A stretch of DNA of 64,000 nt from Epiperipatus broadwayi (GCA_028023455.1 JAQFVV010006337.1:979001-1043000), one strand, 5' to 3'. Numbered from the stretch's first letter, positions 26,401-39,211 are shown. Numbers and translations: made by a program. The notes: generated from the sequence alone by a model not told the origin.

Positions 26401-28495
26401 TTAAACTAATTCATCATACAAATTATTCACATTTTTAATAGTAATGTGAATATTGTATGATAAAGTATTTCTAATAGATAGCATTTCTTAACTTTGTTAA
26501 ATATTTGCAGAAGAAAATATTTAATTCCAATCTCATATCTGCAACCTCAGTGATCTCCAGAATATTGTATAAAGGGAAGAAATACCTTACAAGTTTTAAA
26601 CACTATTGCATGCATTTATAAATCTTTAAAATGCAGAAAAATTATTTAAGTTTATTTAATATAATGTCATTTTGCAGGTAAATGTATATTTTCAAAATTT
26701 TATCATGTGAAATATTTTTAAATTTTACATATTGTTTATTAACATTTCACTGTTGATTGATTGTCATTATTACCCTGCCTGGAGAAAATGATTTCTTTTT
26801 CAGTGGGAGAATATAGAAATGGTCGTAATAAGTGAAGTTTTCTTAAGCTGTTTTCAATAACAATATAAATTTTTGTTAAACTACAGCACAAATACATTAT
26901 AGTAAAGTATACTTTATTATTAATTTAACTTTTTCTTTTGTAAATTTAATAAATCATTTATGAACAACATTATAAAGTTCTTATCTTGAATTTTAAAAGT
27001 CTATTTACTCAGATAAATGAATTCAAGATATTTTGACATAAATGAATATTTAAAGAAAATATCAAGAAATTATTAAAAAATTTTGTAATGTTCTTGCCAA
27101 TAAAATAATTAAATATCCCATGACAACCCTATTTATAACACAGATATTCAATTGGACATTAAAATTGACAATTGTTCTTAAGTCATGTTAATGGTATCAA
27201 CAATAACTTCCAAAGATTTCCAATGCAGTAAACTTTAACAATAATATTCCAAACATTGTAACAATCAAATATATTACCATTAAGCTGGAAGGTATAGATA
27301 CTTCAGTTCCTTTGATGTTTCCATCCAGATACTTGCATCAAGATAGTTTTAAATTAACCTATGATACTGAGCTTTAAAAAAATAAAGTTAAAGAAAATTA
27401 CACTTTTTAAGATTTAAAATACAATTGCTACAAATTAAACAATTGAAGTGAAGTAAGACAAGTGTGTGATAATTTTTAGTGACCCCCTGAGTGAGTCAGG
27501 TGACTGTCTCACAGGTGACTGTCTTACCTTATTTATATTAATGATCATGTGATCATTTTACCAGCAATTTTATTAACCTTTTAACTTAAAACCTCTTCTT
27601 TGATTAATTCGAATCCTTAACATATTTATCACTGGGGAAGGTTGTTAATCACAAATTATCTAATTAATATTCAATTTTACAATAAACTAATTTTTCTAGA
27701 CATTTGAAATTAATTAAAAGCACTTTCTGGTTACAATCAAAAATAACCAATTAAAATTTATACCAGGATAATATATATATATATATAATTAAAATTTATG
27801 TTATATTTTTAATAAAACTATATTAATACAATTTAACCTTTATTTATTATTGCTTTAAATTTAGACAATTCTTGGAATAATTTTAAATTGCTTTATAAGA
27901 ATATTTTAAAATAAATAATATTAAATATGTATAACATTTATTCATTTATACAATATTCATTTATTCATTACTTTAAAACTTTAATTTTAAATACTAGCTT
28001 TATTAAATTTATTTTAATTAAATTAGTCTAAAATATTTAACTTGAATATTATATGTTAACACTAAAATTAATTAAAATATTATAGCTTTAATTTTAGGTA
28101 CCAGCAGACCAAAAATTGGATTTGAACCTGGTTTCTAAACTTTAAAATCAATACATTCTTCAAACATTTTAACAGATAAATTAAAACTAAATTAGCATTA
28201 TTAACTTAAAATTGCACTGTTTATCATTGACATTACCAGCTATTTAAGGATTTTAGCATAATAAATATTTATTTAAAATAAAACCCTTACTATTTAAGCT
28301 ATATAAAATTATTTTACAGCTGTATAACAGATAAAATACTGATATGGCAGCTCTTATATGTAAAATTATGACATTATAGAGTATTAGCAACAATTTATCC
28401 ACAATAAAATTACACTATATATATATTTTAAGAAACTTGGCACAAAAATTTTACTTAACATTTCACTTCTGTCAAAGCTAAAGGTTATAATATAT
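23480..28495. repeat. Right arm of a giant inverted repeat
   Basis: This is the reverse-complement partner of 9,985-16,150. From 23,560 to 23,760 it matches the DNA just after the PLE insertion in the left arm, and from 23,760 outward the DNA before it, which confirms that the PLE came later. The outer end at about 28,470-28,492 carries the hairpin-like sequence CTTCTGTCAAAGCTAAAGG followed by a TA run. A microsatellite of AAT and GAT units (25,008-25,056) follows GAAACATAATAATAA, like the 3' tail of the LINE at 7.0 kb. No protein-coding potential is visible. Confidence 0.75.
25008..25056. repeat. (AAT)n/(GAT)n microsatellite, possible LINE 3' tail
   Basis: TTTGAAACATAATAATAATAA is nearly the same as the tail of the LINE ending at 7,015 (TTGAAACATAATAATAA). 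An AATAAA stands about 20 bases upstream in both. A short 3' LINE fragment may be inserted here. The left arm has a shorter ATT run at the matching place, so an older microsatellite in the arm is also possible. Confidence 0.5.
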
Positions 28496-28934
28496 ATATA
28501 TGGTGTGTGTATAATATATAAACATAGCAAATTAAATATGATAGTACAAGCATTTTGTTAATAATTGATCTTTCTAAAATGGTCAATGCAAAAAGTTTTG
28601 CATAATTTGGGGTTAAATCACTGTGATTTAGATTGTCAACAAATAAATAGATAAACTAATCAAAGCAAAAAAAAAGAAAATTACCAATTAATGCATCTCA
28701 CATAAATCATATTTTTAGAGTATTTTAAGAATATGAAAGATTATTGAAAACAAGAGAAGGTGAAAAAAAATTAAAATTACTTATTACAAATACTTATCTG
28801 ATAATTGTCTGGATTTATTAAATTTCCAATGAAAACTATTCAAAGAACATAATATAATATAACTAAAATATAAACAAAACAAAAATATCCCATGAAATTT
28901 AGATGAAGGAGATTAAAAAACAATATATATATAT

Positions 28935-29827
28935 ATAATAATTAATAAAACAAGACACAAATTGTGTAACGTGCTTGTAAGCTTGTATTAAAATGTTCAC
29001 TAGAGGGAGCTTACCACTAACTCCAATCAAACTTTAATTTATTTATAAGTGTGGAAAGAGAAAGAATTCAAAATCTCAATCGGAATGTTCTCCTTCCCAG
29101 ACCAATTGTTTTCAAGCTTATGGTTCACCTCAGTGAGAAGCCAGGACTCCAGACACTAGATCTAAAATACTAACTCAAAAGTCAGCACTTATCTAATACA
29201 TTACTGTCAATTTGAAAACCTGAATTTTTTGAGAACCGTAAATGTCTTCAAACCAGCCTTACAAACAATATATCTATATGGTTCTGAACTCAGTTCAGTT
29301 TCACCATATATTAATAGCCTAAGCAATATAACATCACAAAAGCCATCACAAAAGCCTTCAAGGGTACACTTATAATAATTAATAAAACAAGACACAAATT
29401 GTGTAACTTAAAATTGCGTTGCTTAAAAGCAAGTTACAAAATCTGTGTCTTGTTTTATTAATTATTATAAGTCTATGAAGGTTTTTGTGGTGTTATATTG
29501 CTAAGGCTATTAATATATGGTGAAACTGAACTGAGTTCAGATCCATATAGCTATCTAGTTTGTAAGGCTGGATTTGAAGTCATTTACATTTCTAAAAAAT
29601 TCAGGTTTTCAAATTGATAGTAATGTATTAGATAAGTGCTGACTTTTGAATTGATATTTTAGATCTAGTGTCTGGAGTCCTTGCTCCTCACTGAGGTGAG
29701 CCATAAGCTTGAAAGTAAATGGACTGGGGATGATGACATTCTGATTGAGATTTTGAATTCTTTCTCTTTCAGCACTTATAAATTAAAGCTTGATCGGAGT
29801 TAGTGGTAAGCTCCCTCTAGTGAACAT
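28935..29827. mobile_element. Large foldback element with internal direct repeat (family shared with 39.2-40.0 kb)
   Basis: The left arm (28,993-29,372) and right arm (29,468-29,827) are inverted copies of about 370 bases. The outer end is GTTCACTAGAGGGAGC and its complement. A sequence of about 36 bases, beginning AATAATTAATAAAACAAGAC, occurs just before the left arm (28,935-28,970), again at the centre (29,371-29,407), and inverted at about 29,446-29,471. The structure is thus r-A-r-r'-A'. Blocks such as ATGTCTTCAAAC and CCATATATTAATAG match the element at 39.2-40.0 kb, so both belong to one family. Reading frames inside it are arm palindromes and not convincing genes. Confidence 0.85.
29109..29133 (-). 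ncRNA. Degenerate hammerhead-like segment, left arm
   Basis: The minus strand reads CTGAGGTGAACCATAAGCTT followed by GAAAA. It aligns with the better core CTGATGAGAGCCATAGCTC-GAAA of the related element at 39.4 kb. The CTGATGA box is disrupted and the stem weakened. The right arm has the matching sequence on the plus strand at 29,691-29,715. Confidence 0.3.
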
Positions 29828-29899
29828 ATATATATAATCCATTATGAATTGAATATCTAGAGGTTTAAAAAATAATATGAAAAATAATTAATAACAATA

Positions 29900-31560
29900 T
29901 AAAAGAATATAACTTGCAAATTGGCAAAGAAAGGTATCAAAAGAATGAAAGTATAAAACAACATCTTGATATTGAAAGGAACGCTATTTTTGCAACAAGA
30001 AAAAAAAATATTATTAAAAAGAGAGATTATATCATGAAAAGTGTTGAAGAATTCTATAAAAAATTATATAGTAATAGATAAAAGTAAGCAAAATATCTGT
30101 ACAGTTATTATGCCCAGAATTTTGATTGAAGTAAGATGCACATTCTAATCTGTAAAGAAGAGAAAATCCAGTTAATGCTGAAATGATAATCAATATCTTA
30201 AAAGAAGCAGGTGAAGACAGAAAAAATTGCTGGCAGCATTATAGATTAAAAGTCTAAATAATAAAATTGTATAATAATTGGAAGTATGCAGTAATAATAT
30301 GAAAGATGACAATAATGGTATTACAAATTACTGATCTAATCAATCTTCAATCATTTCTACAATCATTGCCAAAATAATTACAACATATCTACAGCAACTT
30401 TGAATTTTAATCAACCAAAAAACAAATTAAATTTTAAAATGTCTTAGCATCATATATCATATCCAAATATTGAGAGAAGTTATAAAAGAATCCATAAGTA
30501 TGTTTTGTTATTATGCTTTGGATTTGTAGATTTAGGCATTTTATGAGCATTTTACAGTAATTAAAACATTGGTTCATTAAAATATTGTTTGAGTTCATTG
30601 GTTTATTCTTAAGATTTATCAAAATGCAACAGCAGTGATTAGATTAAATGATAATATTAAAAAGATTAACATTAAAAAAGGCATGAATAAGTTGATTCTG
30701 TATTTCCTAAACTTTTTACTGCAGTTTTACAAGAAATTTTTTTGGATTAAAAAGGAAAACTGAAAAAATAAAAGTAAATGGAGATTATTTAACAGATATT
30801 GAAGAATATGTCATTATTTTTGAAAATTGCATCAGTGCTTTAGAAAGTGACCCAAGAATTATCAAATAAAATTACGAAGGTAGGAATAAAAATAAATGTT
30901 AAAGAGTCTAAAATAAAGCTCAATGAAGTTTTTCATAAGAAGAAAATAAATATTGATATTCATGAATTACAAAGAATAAACTACTACAAATATCATTGTC
31001 AGATTATTAATATAAATGAAAACATAGTGAATGGGATTAACCATAGAATTAAACTTGAATATGGTGTTTTGGCAGAATTAATAGTATTAAAAGGAAATTT
31101 GTCTGTGTTTGAAAGGAACATTTTTAATAGATGGGTGTGTCCTATTAGTTTTTATTTATATATCCAAGGTTTGGGCACTTAAGAGGATTTCAGTGACTTC
31201 AGATCAACTCAACAAAGTATTTAAAAATGTATGCTAGAAATAACAAGAAATTAAAAACAAAATACATGTTGAAAAAATAAACAATACTGATGTCATTAAA
31301 AGAATTAAGATAATAAAATGAAGCAGCAGTGGACATATTATTAGAAATGATAATATTAGACATATAATTGAAATCTTAAATTTGATTCTGAAAGATTGTA
31401 AAAGATCAAAAAAGATATCACATGAGAGATAAATAAAATAAGGAAGTTAACTGGTATGTATGAAATAAGGCTAGGGATCAAAAAAATTGGATTAAATTTG
31501 GAAAAATCTTTATCCTGTAGTGGGTTGATAGAAGTTGAAGATGACAATAATGGTGATTAT
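29900..31560 (+). mobile_element. RTE-like LINE, plus strand, decayed
   Basis: In order the plus strand shows EEFYKKLYS (30,045), ILKEAGED (30,195), WIKRKTEKIKVNGDYLTD (about 30,743-30,800), an ENC segment in place of the YADD region, MTQELSNKITKVGIKINVKESK (30,847-30,912), NHRIKLEYGVLAEL (31,040), and near the end a GLIEVEDDNNGDY-like tail (31,520-31,558). This order fits the same RTE-like family as the minus-strand copy at 16.2-21.7 kb, with which it shares the NHRIK block and the GLI...DD tail. The endonuclease is missing, so the copy is 5'-truncated, and frameshifts and stops are frequent. The 112-codon stretch at 30,847-31,182 is the largest surviving piece. Confidence 0.75.
30847..31182 (+). 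pseudogene. RTE-like reverse transcriptase, C-terminal fragment
   Basis: This 111-residue open segment starts at the conserved MTQELSNKITKVGLKIN-type helix that follows the RT catalytic centre. It continues through a KKTKI-like block, the thumb (NHRIK), and stops where a Y-G-S-E-T-W motif would be expected (FYLYIQGLG here). It is a fragment of the LINE at 29.9-31.56 kb and cannot work without the palm domain. Confidence 0.7.
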
Positions 31561-32171
31561 AAAACTATTATATACATTCAAAATTTATGCAAGCGAAAAT
31601 GGTATAAAAGAATTATACATATATAGGCACAAATTATTTGATATATGATAACTTTATTTTCATTCGAGATCTGACAGTTACTTTAAGGTCATTATGAATT
31701 ATTCTTTAAAATAAATATATAAAATAAAATGTTTATATATTGATTAAATTTTTGGAAACATTAATTTTATTAAAAAATAATATACATTAAACTTCTTTTA
31801 ATTATAATTTTAAATGTTGAACTTAACTACAATATTAGGATTGTAAATTATAAATATTTATAATCTTTCATTTTTGCAACAATTTTATTGAGGATGTGAA
31901 ATTGCTGAATTAACTGAGTCATGACTTTCAAATATTCTAAAAGCTATACTGGTGATAGTTTATACAAATGGTAGAATCTAAAGTAGGTAAAATCAAAGAT
32001 GAAGAACATTAATAAGAAAGATGCTTTAGTTTCCAAATTACAGTCATAATTTGGATCAGCTTTTTATTATTTGTAGACTTGCAGCTATATTATTAATATA
32101 GTTGTAATACTTTTATCATATATATATAAATAATTACAACCATTAAATGTCTGTATTTTTAAATTATATAA
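31561..32171. other. AT-rich DNA without a gene
   Basis: I see no reading frame, domain or repeat beyond short TA runs (for example 32,119-32,128). Confidence 0.7.
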
Positions 32172-32574
32172 TAATAATTCAAACAAATATATTTAACACA
32201 GTATTCAAAATTAAATAATATATTCTTTACCAGAAGTATTTTCAATTGTTTCACTGACAATCTTTATCAACTGTTAATACAAACGTACAAAAAATAAAAA
32301 CTTGCATTACCCATCATTCAATCTATTCAAATTTCCCACAATTCTGTTATCTAGGAATAGAGGTGGTTTAATGAATAAACAATCGGCTAATATAAAGACA
32401 ACAGAATTGTGGGAAATTTGAATAGATTAAATGATGGGTAATGCAAGTTTTTATTTTTTGTACGTTTGTATTAACAGTTGATAAAGATTGTCAGTGAAAC
32501 AATTGAAAGTACTTCTGGTAAAGAATATATTATTTAATTTTGAATACTGTGTTAAATATATTTGTTTGAATTAT
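32172..32574. repeat. Foldback repeat, about 0.4 kb
   Basis: The arms of about 185 bases are nearly perfect inverted copies, for example GTACAAAAAATAAAAACTTG against CAAGTTTTTATTTTTTGTAC and CCCACAATTCTGTTG-like blocks next to the centre. The loop of about 45 bases (32,357-32,398) is unrelated. High arm identity suggests recent formation or gene conversion between the arms. Confidence 0.92.
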
Positions 32575-32959
32575 TTATATATATATATACAAGACACAAT
32601 GGAATGGTTTATTACTCAAGAAGTCATGTGATGCTTATGTAACAGAATAGAATTGAGCTTCTATTAAAAACTTTTTTAGTCTTTCACATTACCCTTTCAC
32701 TAAACTATGAAAGTATATATATGTACAATAACAATACAATCTTGGCTACTTCTAGTAATAGCCTTTCTTGCAAGCCTTTTAAGCCAATCAAGCATTAGTT
32801 GAGAGATAAATAAACTATTCTAAAATATTTGAAACAAAATGATTATCTTGATTGAAGTCTCAGACTTGTTTGAATATATAATTTAAATCATGTTTGGATA
32901 ATTATATAATAATCACAATATGTTTATTCATGAAAACAATATATAAAGTCTGTAAAGCT

Positions 32960-33480
32960 TCACAAATATTGATCAATATTTATCAATTATTCATCATCAA
33001 CAGTATTTTGTCAAATGAACAGGTCTAGTCATATCATCAATTCATTCATTTTCCATTTTCTTCTCTTTATTGCCCAGATTTTCAGTTCCACATAACTCTT
33101 CCCATCTCTTACATCATCCAACATTATCAATCTCTTTCATCCTTTCTTTTTACTTCCACTCACAATTCCCTCTAAAACATCTTTCATTAAACTATGATTT
33201 CTTCTTAATATAAATGACCATTCTAGTTTCTCTTTCTCTCTCTGATTTCCTCAATCAATCTTCTTTTTTCATTTACATTTTGCAAAACCTCTTCATTTGT
33301 TATTTTATTTATCCAACAGATTTTTTCCATTCTTCTGTATGTCCACATCCCAAAGGCTTTTAATCTGTTCCTAATTTTATTATTTACTGTCCACGTTTCA
33401 CAACCATACATTTGTACACTCCATATATATCATTTAATTAATCTTTTTCTTAATTCTCTCTTTAAAAACCCATCAAATTA
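32960..33480 (-). mobile_element. LINE reverse transcriptase C-terminal fragment, minus strand
   Basis: The minus strand reads MYGCETWTVNNKIRNRLKAF, then MWTYRRMEKICWINKITNEEVLQ (33,411-33,280). This matches the very common YGCETWT...R-L-AFEMWCYRRMLKISW...TNEEVL block of animal LINE proteins. After a frameshift the usual tail follows (G-K-KR-GR, LDDVRDG, SYVELK, RPVHL; about 33,200-33,020). Only the last part of the element is present. It is a different lineage from the NHRIK-type LINEs at 16-21 and 30-31 kb. Confidence 0.85.
33223..33411 (-). pseudogene. LINE RT thumb/C-terminal fragment (YGCETWT block)
   Basis: These 62 codons are open and carry the YGCETWT, RRMEKICW and TNEEVL landmarks in order. 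The frame breaks after RERKRN, so it is the largest intact piece of the LINE fragment at 32.96-33.48 kb, with no independent function. Confidence 0.8.
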
Positions 33481-33606
33481 TTTTCTTAAACTATTAATAA
33501 ATTATTATATAACAATAATAATAAAAAGATATTTGTAAAATTTATAAAACTTTGCTATATTATTAATATGTGAAAATTTTAATATATATATATATTGTAA
33601 TAATAA

Positions 33607-33752
33607 TTAACATATTCACAGATAAAAGTATTTTTTAAAAATATTCAGCTTTATTACTAATAGTAAATATATTGAACACATACTATGCAGTAATAAAGCT
33701 GAATATTTAAAAAAAAAAATACTTTTTCTGTGAGCATTTTTATTATGTTAAC
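33607..33752. repeat. Foldback repeat, about 146 bp
   Basis: AAATATTCAGCTTTATTACT (33,639) pairs with AGTAATAAAGCTGAATATTT (33,690-33,709). The outer parts (TTAACATATTCACAG) pair less well with CTGTGAGCA...TATGTTAA. Confidence 0.85.
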
Positions 33753-36700
33753 TCAGAAAATAAGAAAAATAGTAACAATTAAATTAAACAAACAACATCT
33801 GTGGAGAGCTAAAGGATATGTTATCAATATCTTGTAGGTTGAAATAATTTGAATCCTAGCTTCTGAAGCATTAAACATCATCATAAAAGACTGCTTCTGT
33901 AATGCTTTTTAATACTGATACAAAAACAGCTATAATTATCAAAATATTTTAAAAATAATAATCATGGTGTCAGTTAGATCCTGAATGATATAGACTCACC
34001 AACCTCGAAGTGACTATAAAGAGTCCAGAGAGAGTGAGAGAAAATATAAACTATAGCTTTTTCCTATGGAAAAACTGTTTCTATTTGTCTGCATTTGTAT
34101 AGCCCATGTAAAAAGCAGATTATCCCAAAACCAAAACAAATCCGAGCAGAGTGAACCTATAGAAGCTATAATATCAAACATAAGACCCAACTTTTTGACG
34201 GATAGTAAGTATGCTTACTAAATAAATTGTTAGAAAAACCTGCAGTAATAATTTTAATCTATTTGCATATAGATAAAAAGTCTCCACATATTTTAATATT
34301 TGTATTTTTTTGAATTTAGACATTAAGTTTCTTGTTTATTAGTGATAAAATTTTATTAGTGTTGTACAAGCTGATATATATATATTTAATGTGTATATAT
34401 ATATATTTAATTTAGATATTTATAGTTTTGATTTTATTTGTTTATTATATTTATTGATTTATTATTCTAGTCATCAAGTAATAAAGCCTATAGGTAATTA
34501 GACATCAATCAAAATAATTTAAAATAAATAATGTTTTTTTTTTTAATTACTTCGTGCGTTCTGCTCTAAATGATCTCATCTTCAATGTCGACATAATAAT
34601 TTTCTACAGTTCCTGAACGTTCATACTCTGAAATAAGCAAAGTTAAGAATTATAATGATGAAGCCAGAAGGTAATATATTCATATTGGTCTTTCTTAGAA
34701 GAAAGTTACTGCCTGAGTTAGAATTAATATAGTTCAAACTGTGTATATTCAAATAAATCTTTATAAATGTATATCAAGTGAGACCCTCTGAAATAGGATT
34801 TGATATATGATGACCAGGAAATATAATCAGAGTATCTTATGAAGGCTCGTCATCATCAATATCCATTTAATTAAATTTAATGAAAATTAATCTTTGATAA
34901 ACTGAAAAAATGCATATTGTTTAAAATAATTCGGTTATATGCCAGGAGTATTATCTGTAAGTTGGTATGTGTATATATATAGGAACGTCAGTACAAGCAC
35001 TAAATACTGCTATATCGCTAAAATATGTTGATATGCTTATGGACATGCATGGTTTACCCCATGCAAAATAATGGATTTGAATTTGAATTTTCAGGATCGA
35101 TTCTCAGTTATGTACAGTAAATTGAAGAATTTGGTTCAGATTAATTGAAAGGCATTGTTAAATACTTAATCTACTATTACTGTATGTGAACATCACACGA
35201 TCTCCTGAATAAATTATTCAAATGATTTATTTGAATAAATGAGCAAGTAAAAATTTGTTATCTTTTGTTATCAGAAAATAAAAAATAGGTCGTCAATAAA
35301 AATTATCTTGACAATAATTGCTATATGTAAAAAAAAAAAAAAAAAAATACATTTTATTCAAATAAGAGCAATAAAAGAAAATTACTGAGAGAAAAAACTA
35401 AAGATAAGTGAATTGTAGAAAATGAAGCAAAGAGTTAGTAGCTTTATATAGCACTGGCTACAAAATTTAGTTAACTTAAAACATTGGTTATCTACAAACA
35501 AAATGCAATATCTTCTGCTAGAATCATTATATTTGTAAAATAAGAAGTATTTTCTTTTAGAAAAATAAATATAGTTTAAACTAGTCTTAAATCTTCATAT
35601 TATAAAAAAGCTTTAAAGTCAATGTCTCCTAATTTAGTTTAAAGCTGTCTTATCAAACTACTTCATTATAAAAAAACATATTTGTTTCTACTGCTGATTT
35701 TTATAAACTAGGATTAATTAAGACAAGCTAGTAAATAAAAAGAAATTTGGATAAAATGATGAGATTTTGTTCTATCTATAAAAAATTCTAAGCTACTGTT
35801 TTCTAGATTATGCAAATGTAATTAACTGTAATAATATATCATTTTTCCATTTTATATAGACACTGATGTCATCTAAGTTGAAGTCTAAACTATTTTGGTG
35901 CAAAACCTTTTGCAAACCATAATTATACTAAACTAATAAACAATATGCTGAAAGTTATATCATCACTATTTTCTATGCTTACACAAACTGTCTGATGATA
36001 TTGGATAGGCACTATATAGGGATTTTATGCACAAACTTTCTTGCAGCCATTGATTATTCTGGCTTTGTGTAGTTTAGAAAGTGGTAAAGTAATGAGTTCC
36101 AAAACGAAAATGTTTTAGATCTAATCTCAAATTGTCACTTTTTGTGCTTGAATATCAAACCACTTTCATTGATTGGCCATTTGGCTATTTTTGATATAGA
36201 ACCATATTAAATTATCAATAATTGATTAAAAAATGATATAGTAGTAAATAAGCTTAAAAACTTAATTTGAAAGTGGTCACTTTAAATAAAAAATAATAAT
36301 CAATTAATTTTTGTCTGCAGTATTAACTTGTAAATATTTCATCTAAATGGATATAACAAATAAATGCACAAGCATTTAAAATATTTAAATATAAACCATA
36401 TATTTAAAATTTATTATAGTTAATTTTATTCTAAAGATGTTATGGAAAAATAAATAAAAACGAAAAAAGATATCATTTATCTTTTTCACGTGTATGTGGT
36501 CATGTGTATCATTTGTATAAAATGGAATGAATTTCTGTAGGGAAATTGAAAATCTAAGTTCAAATTCATTTTAATTATTTTATTAAAATTATACAATCTT
36601 TTTATAAATTAATTAAAACTGTCTTTTTTTCTTAATTTCATCACCAATATTAATATTAAAACTCTATATTTTTTAAAACTTTGTTTTGTTATAACTCATA

Positions 36701-37139
36701 TAACTTTTTGCAAATATTTTTTACCCTACTTTTTGGCTAATTCTATGGACTTAATCAAGAATTAAAAACTATTAAATAAATCAAATTTATAATAATATTA
36801 TTATTATTATTATTTTCATATATTTAATAATAGGTAAACTTTGATAAAGACTAAAATATAGTTGAAATAAAAAATTTTGATAATAGTAATATGATTCATA
36901 ATATTAAGTTTTAAAAAGAATTAAAACGCCCCCAATGAGATTTTAATATAATATTTTTAACAAAATTAGGTATTGTATTATAAAACTAATCTTAATATTT
37001 CTTAATTTTTCTAACCATTTTTATTTTAAAACATGAGTTCACAGATGTTTATTGTTATCATAAACAACTATAGTAAAGGAAAATCTATAAAAGCATTTGT
37101 AAAACCAAAATCATTAATCTTTTAAGTATCAAGTATTTT
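33753..37139. other. AT-rich DNA without a recognised gene
   Basis: I find no reading frame above 60 codons, no domain and no foldback in these 3.4 kb. It holds an A run at 35,329-35,347, short TA runs near 34,375-34,410 and an ATT run at 36,798-36,815. Confidence 0.6.
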
Positions 37140-37500
37140 AATATGTTTAATATATAGGGTATATGAGCACAGACTTTCAGATGACCATCACTCTCCACTC
37201 TATTTAATAACACTGACACACTCAAGCACATATATGCTGAAAAGATAAATAATCACCAATATATGTATTTCATGCTAAAACAGCAATCATCAGTTGGTCC
37301 AGATTATCATCTTTCATACATATATACTATAAGTGCTCAGATATATATTAAGATAGACAATCTTCAAACTTTTATGGACAGGCTCCAATCTACTACACAC
37401 TCCAACTCTTCAAATGTCCATCCAATTGAGAATCTGATGATGAAATGCTCAAAGGCCACCCTGAGGCCAAGATTATTGTCACACCCATGTTGATCTAAGG
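37140..37500 (+). repeat. Single arm of a foldback family (same as 51.76-52.36 kb)
   Basis: The sequence follows the left arm of the foldback at 51,756-52,355 almost base for base in places: AAGATAAATAATCA-CAATAT, TTTCATGCTAAA, CAGCAATCATCAGTTGGTCC and AATCTGATGATG. Only one arm is found here, so this is a truncated or half element. The reading frame across it (37,263-37,493) has no protein signature and is a by-product. Confidence 0.85.
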
Positions 37501-39211
37501 TCAATCTGAACCCCACATGTACAGGACATAATCCATTTAATACATATGCAAGGATGGGCAGACATCTCTACATTTATGAACTATTAAAATGTAAAAAATA
37601 CAGAATATAAGCAGATTTCTCAATGATATATGTTAAGTCACTGTTGGTAAAAGAAACATCATCAAACCTTATCTGATAATGTGGATATCACATTTATAAC
37701 TGAAAATACAGAAAATGCCAAATCTCTCAATAAAAAGTTGAAAAACAAGATAAGAAGAAAGGTTTATACATAAATATAAAGAAAATATAAAACTATAAAA
37801 ATAGAATTACCAGCTGATTTTAATGTTGAGAAATAAAGATATATGTGTTTTCCAGTTTTGGCCTTTTTGGTTATTTTTAACAATAAATCTCTTAACAAAA
37901 TGATTCAGAGCAAAACAATGCAAAGTAAAGTTGAAAAAAAAAAATCTAAAAAAAATTTTTTTAGGCATTAAGATGTTACTTATGACTCTACAGATATAAA
38001 AGGTGAATACCAAATAGAAAAGTATTACTGTTTCTTAATTGTAGTTCTGGTGGTGGAGTTTGAAAATTTTATGGAAAGTAGTAAAAGTGAACAGTTTCAA
38101 ACTGATTCAGATCAGACTTGAGTTCTTACTCTAGGCATAAATATAAAAATAATACATTTTGGTTATTTCTATTTATTAGAAACTACATATAATGCTTTGA
38201 AAGAAAAATATTTAAAAATTCTGAGAATGTCTAACTATGAGCAGAACGGATACATCACCATAGAAAAAAATCACTTCTAAACAATCTGAAAATCAAACAG
38301 ATAATAAATTGATAATAACATTATATCAAATTAATAGTAGCAAATATCTATGCCCAAGCCTCAACATTTAGTTCTCTTCATAGAAAAAAAATTCAATTAT
38401 TTAAATTAAGGTGAGGAAAATAGAACTTACTCAAATACTTAAGTTGTTATTTGATACTGTTAATAATATATTCATAACATTTGTTTGACTTTCCAGGTAG
38501 AAAATAAAATCAATTCCATTTTAACACATATGTCTATTATAAATTATTTTCTTTCAAAAACATCTATATTTTTAATAAGCTATTATCTGAAAAAATATAT
38601 TCATATTTTTTTAAGGACTAATTATTTATAAAATCAAAAAAGTTTATTTTCATAGCTGTTCTTAACGATTTTACTAAAATGCAGTAATTTAATCATATAA
38701 CATTTTGTCATCTAAGTTTTATAAGTTTACCTGTACTTAATTAAATTCTTTAAACAATGAATAAAACATTGATAAAACAAAAAGTTTTTTTATTAATATG
38801 TTCATCTACACATATGTATCCAACACATACTATGTATAATATATTTTAACTGTTGATTAAATTGCAAGTTCTGAGTGATTTTTTTACTTTTTCTTTTAAT
38901 TTTAACATAAATTGTAAATGGATTTCTTTAACTTTTAGAGAAAAAAATTATCCATTGAAAAAATTGACATTGGCAGTTGAAAAACTCTAAGAGGGTCGGG
39001 TAAATTTAATCTTTTACATTCCTTTTGACAAATTAAATTTATGTGTTTGACATTTTGTTTTAGGTCATAGAAAAGAAATTATTGTTGATTCTTTTTGTAA
39101 AGAAACTGAATATATATATTCCAAAAAAAAAAGGAAAAAGAAAACTATCATTAAAATTTGAAACTATTGAGAAGTTTACCAATAAATGTAAGTGAACAAA
39201 CAATGATATAG
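37501..39211. other. AT-rich DNA without a recognised gene
   Basis: No domain, RNA gene or repeat family is seen. Small open frames here have no recognisable motif. Confidence 0.6.

Noticed and set aside
9985-28495. Polinton/Maverick interpretation of the giant inverted repeat
   Set aside because: No polymerase B, integrase, ATPase or capsid-like frames are present in the arms or spacer.
29207-29395. Minus-strand frame of 62 codons with Cys-rich start
   Set aside because: It lies in one arm of a foldback; the other arm carries the same sequence with frame breaks, so it is not under coding constraint.
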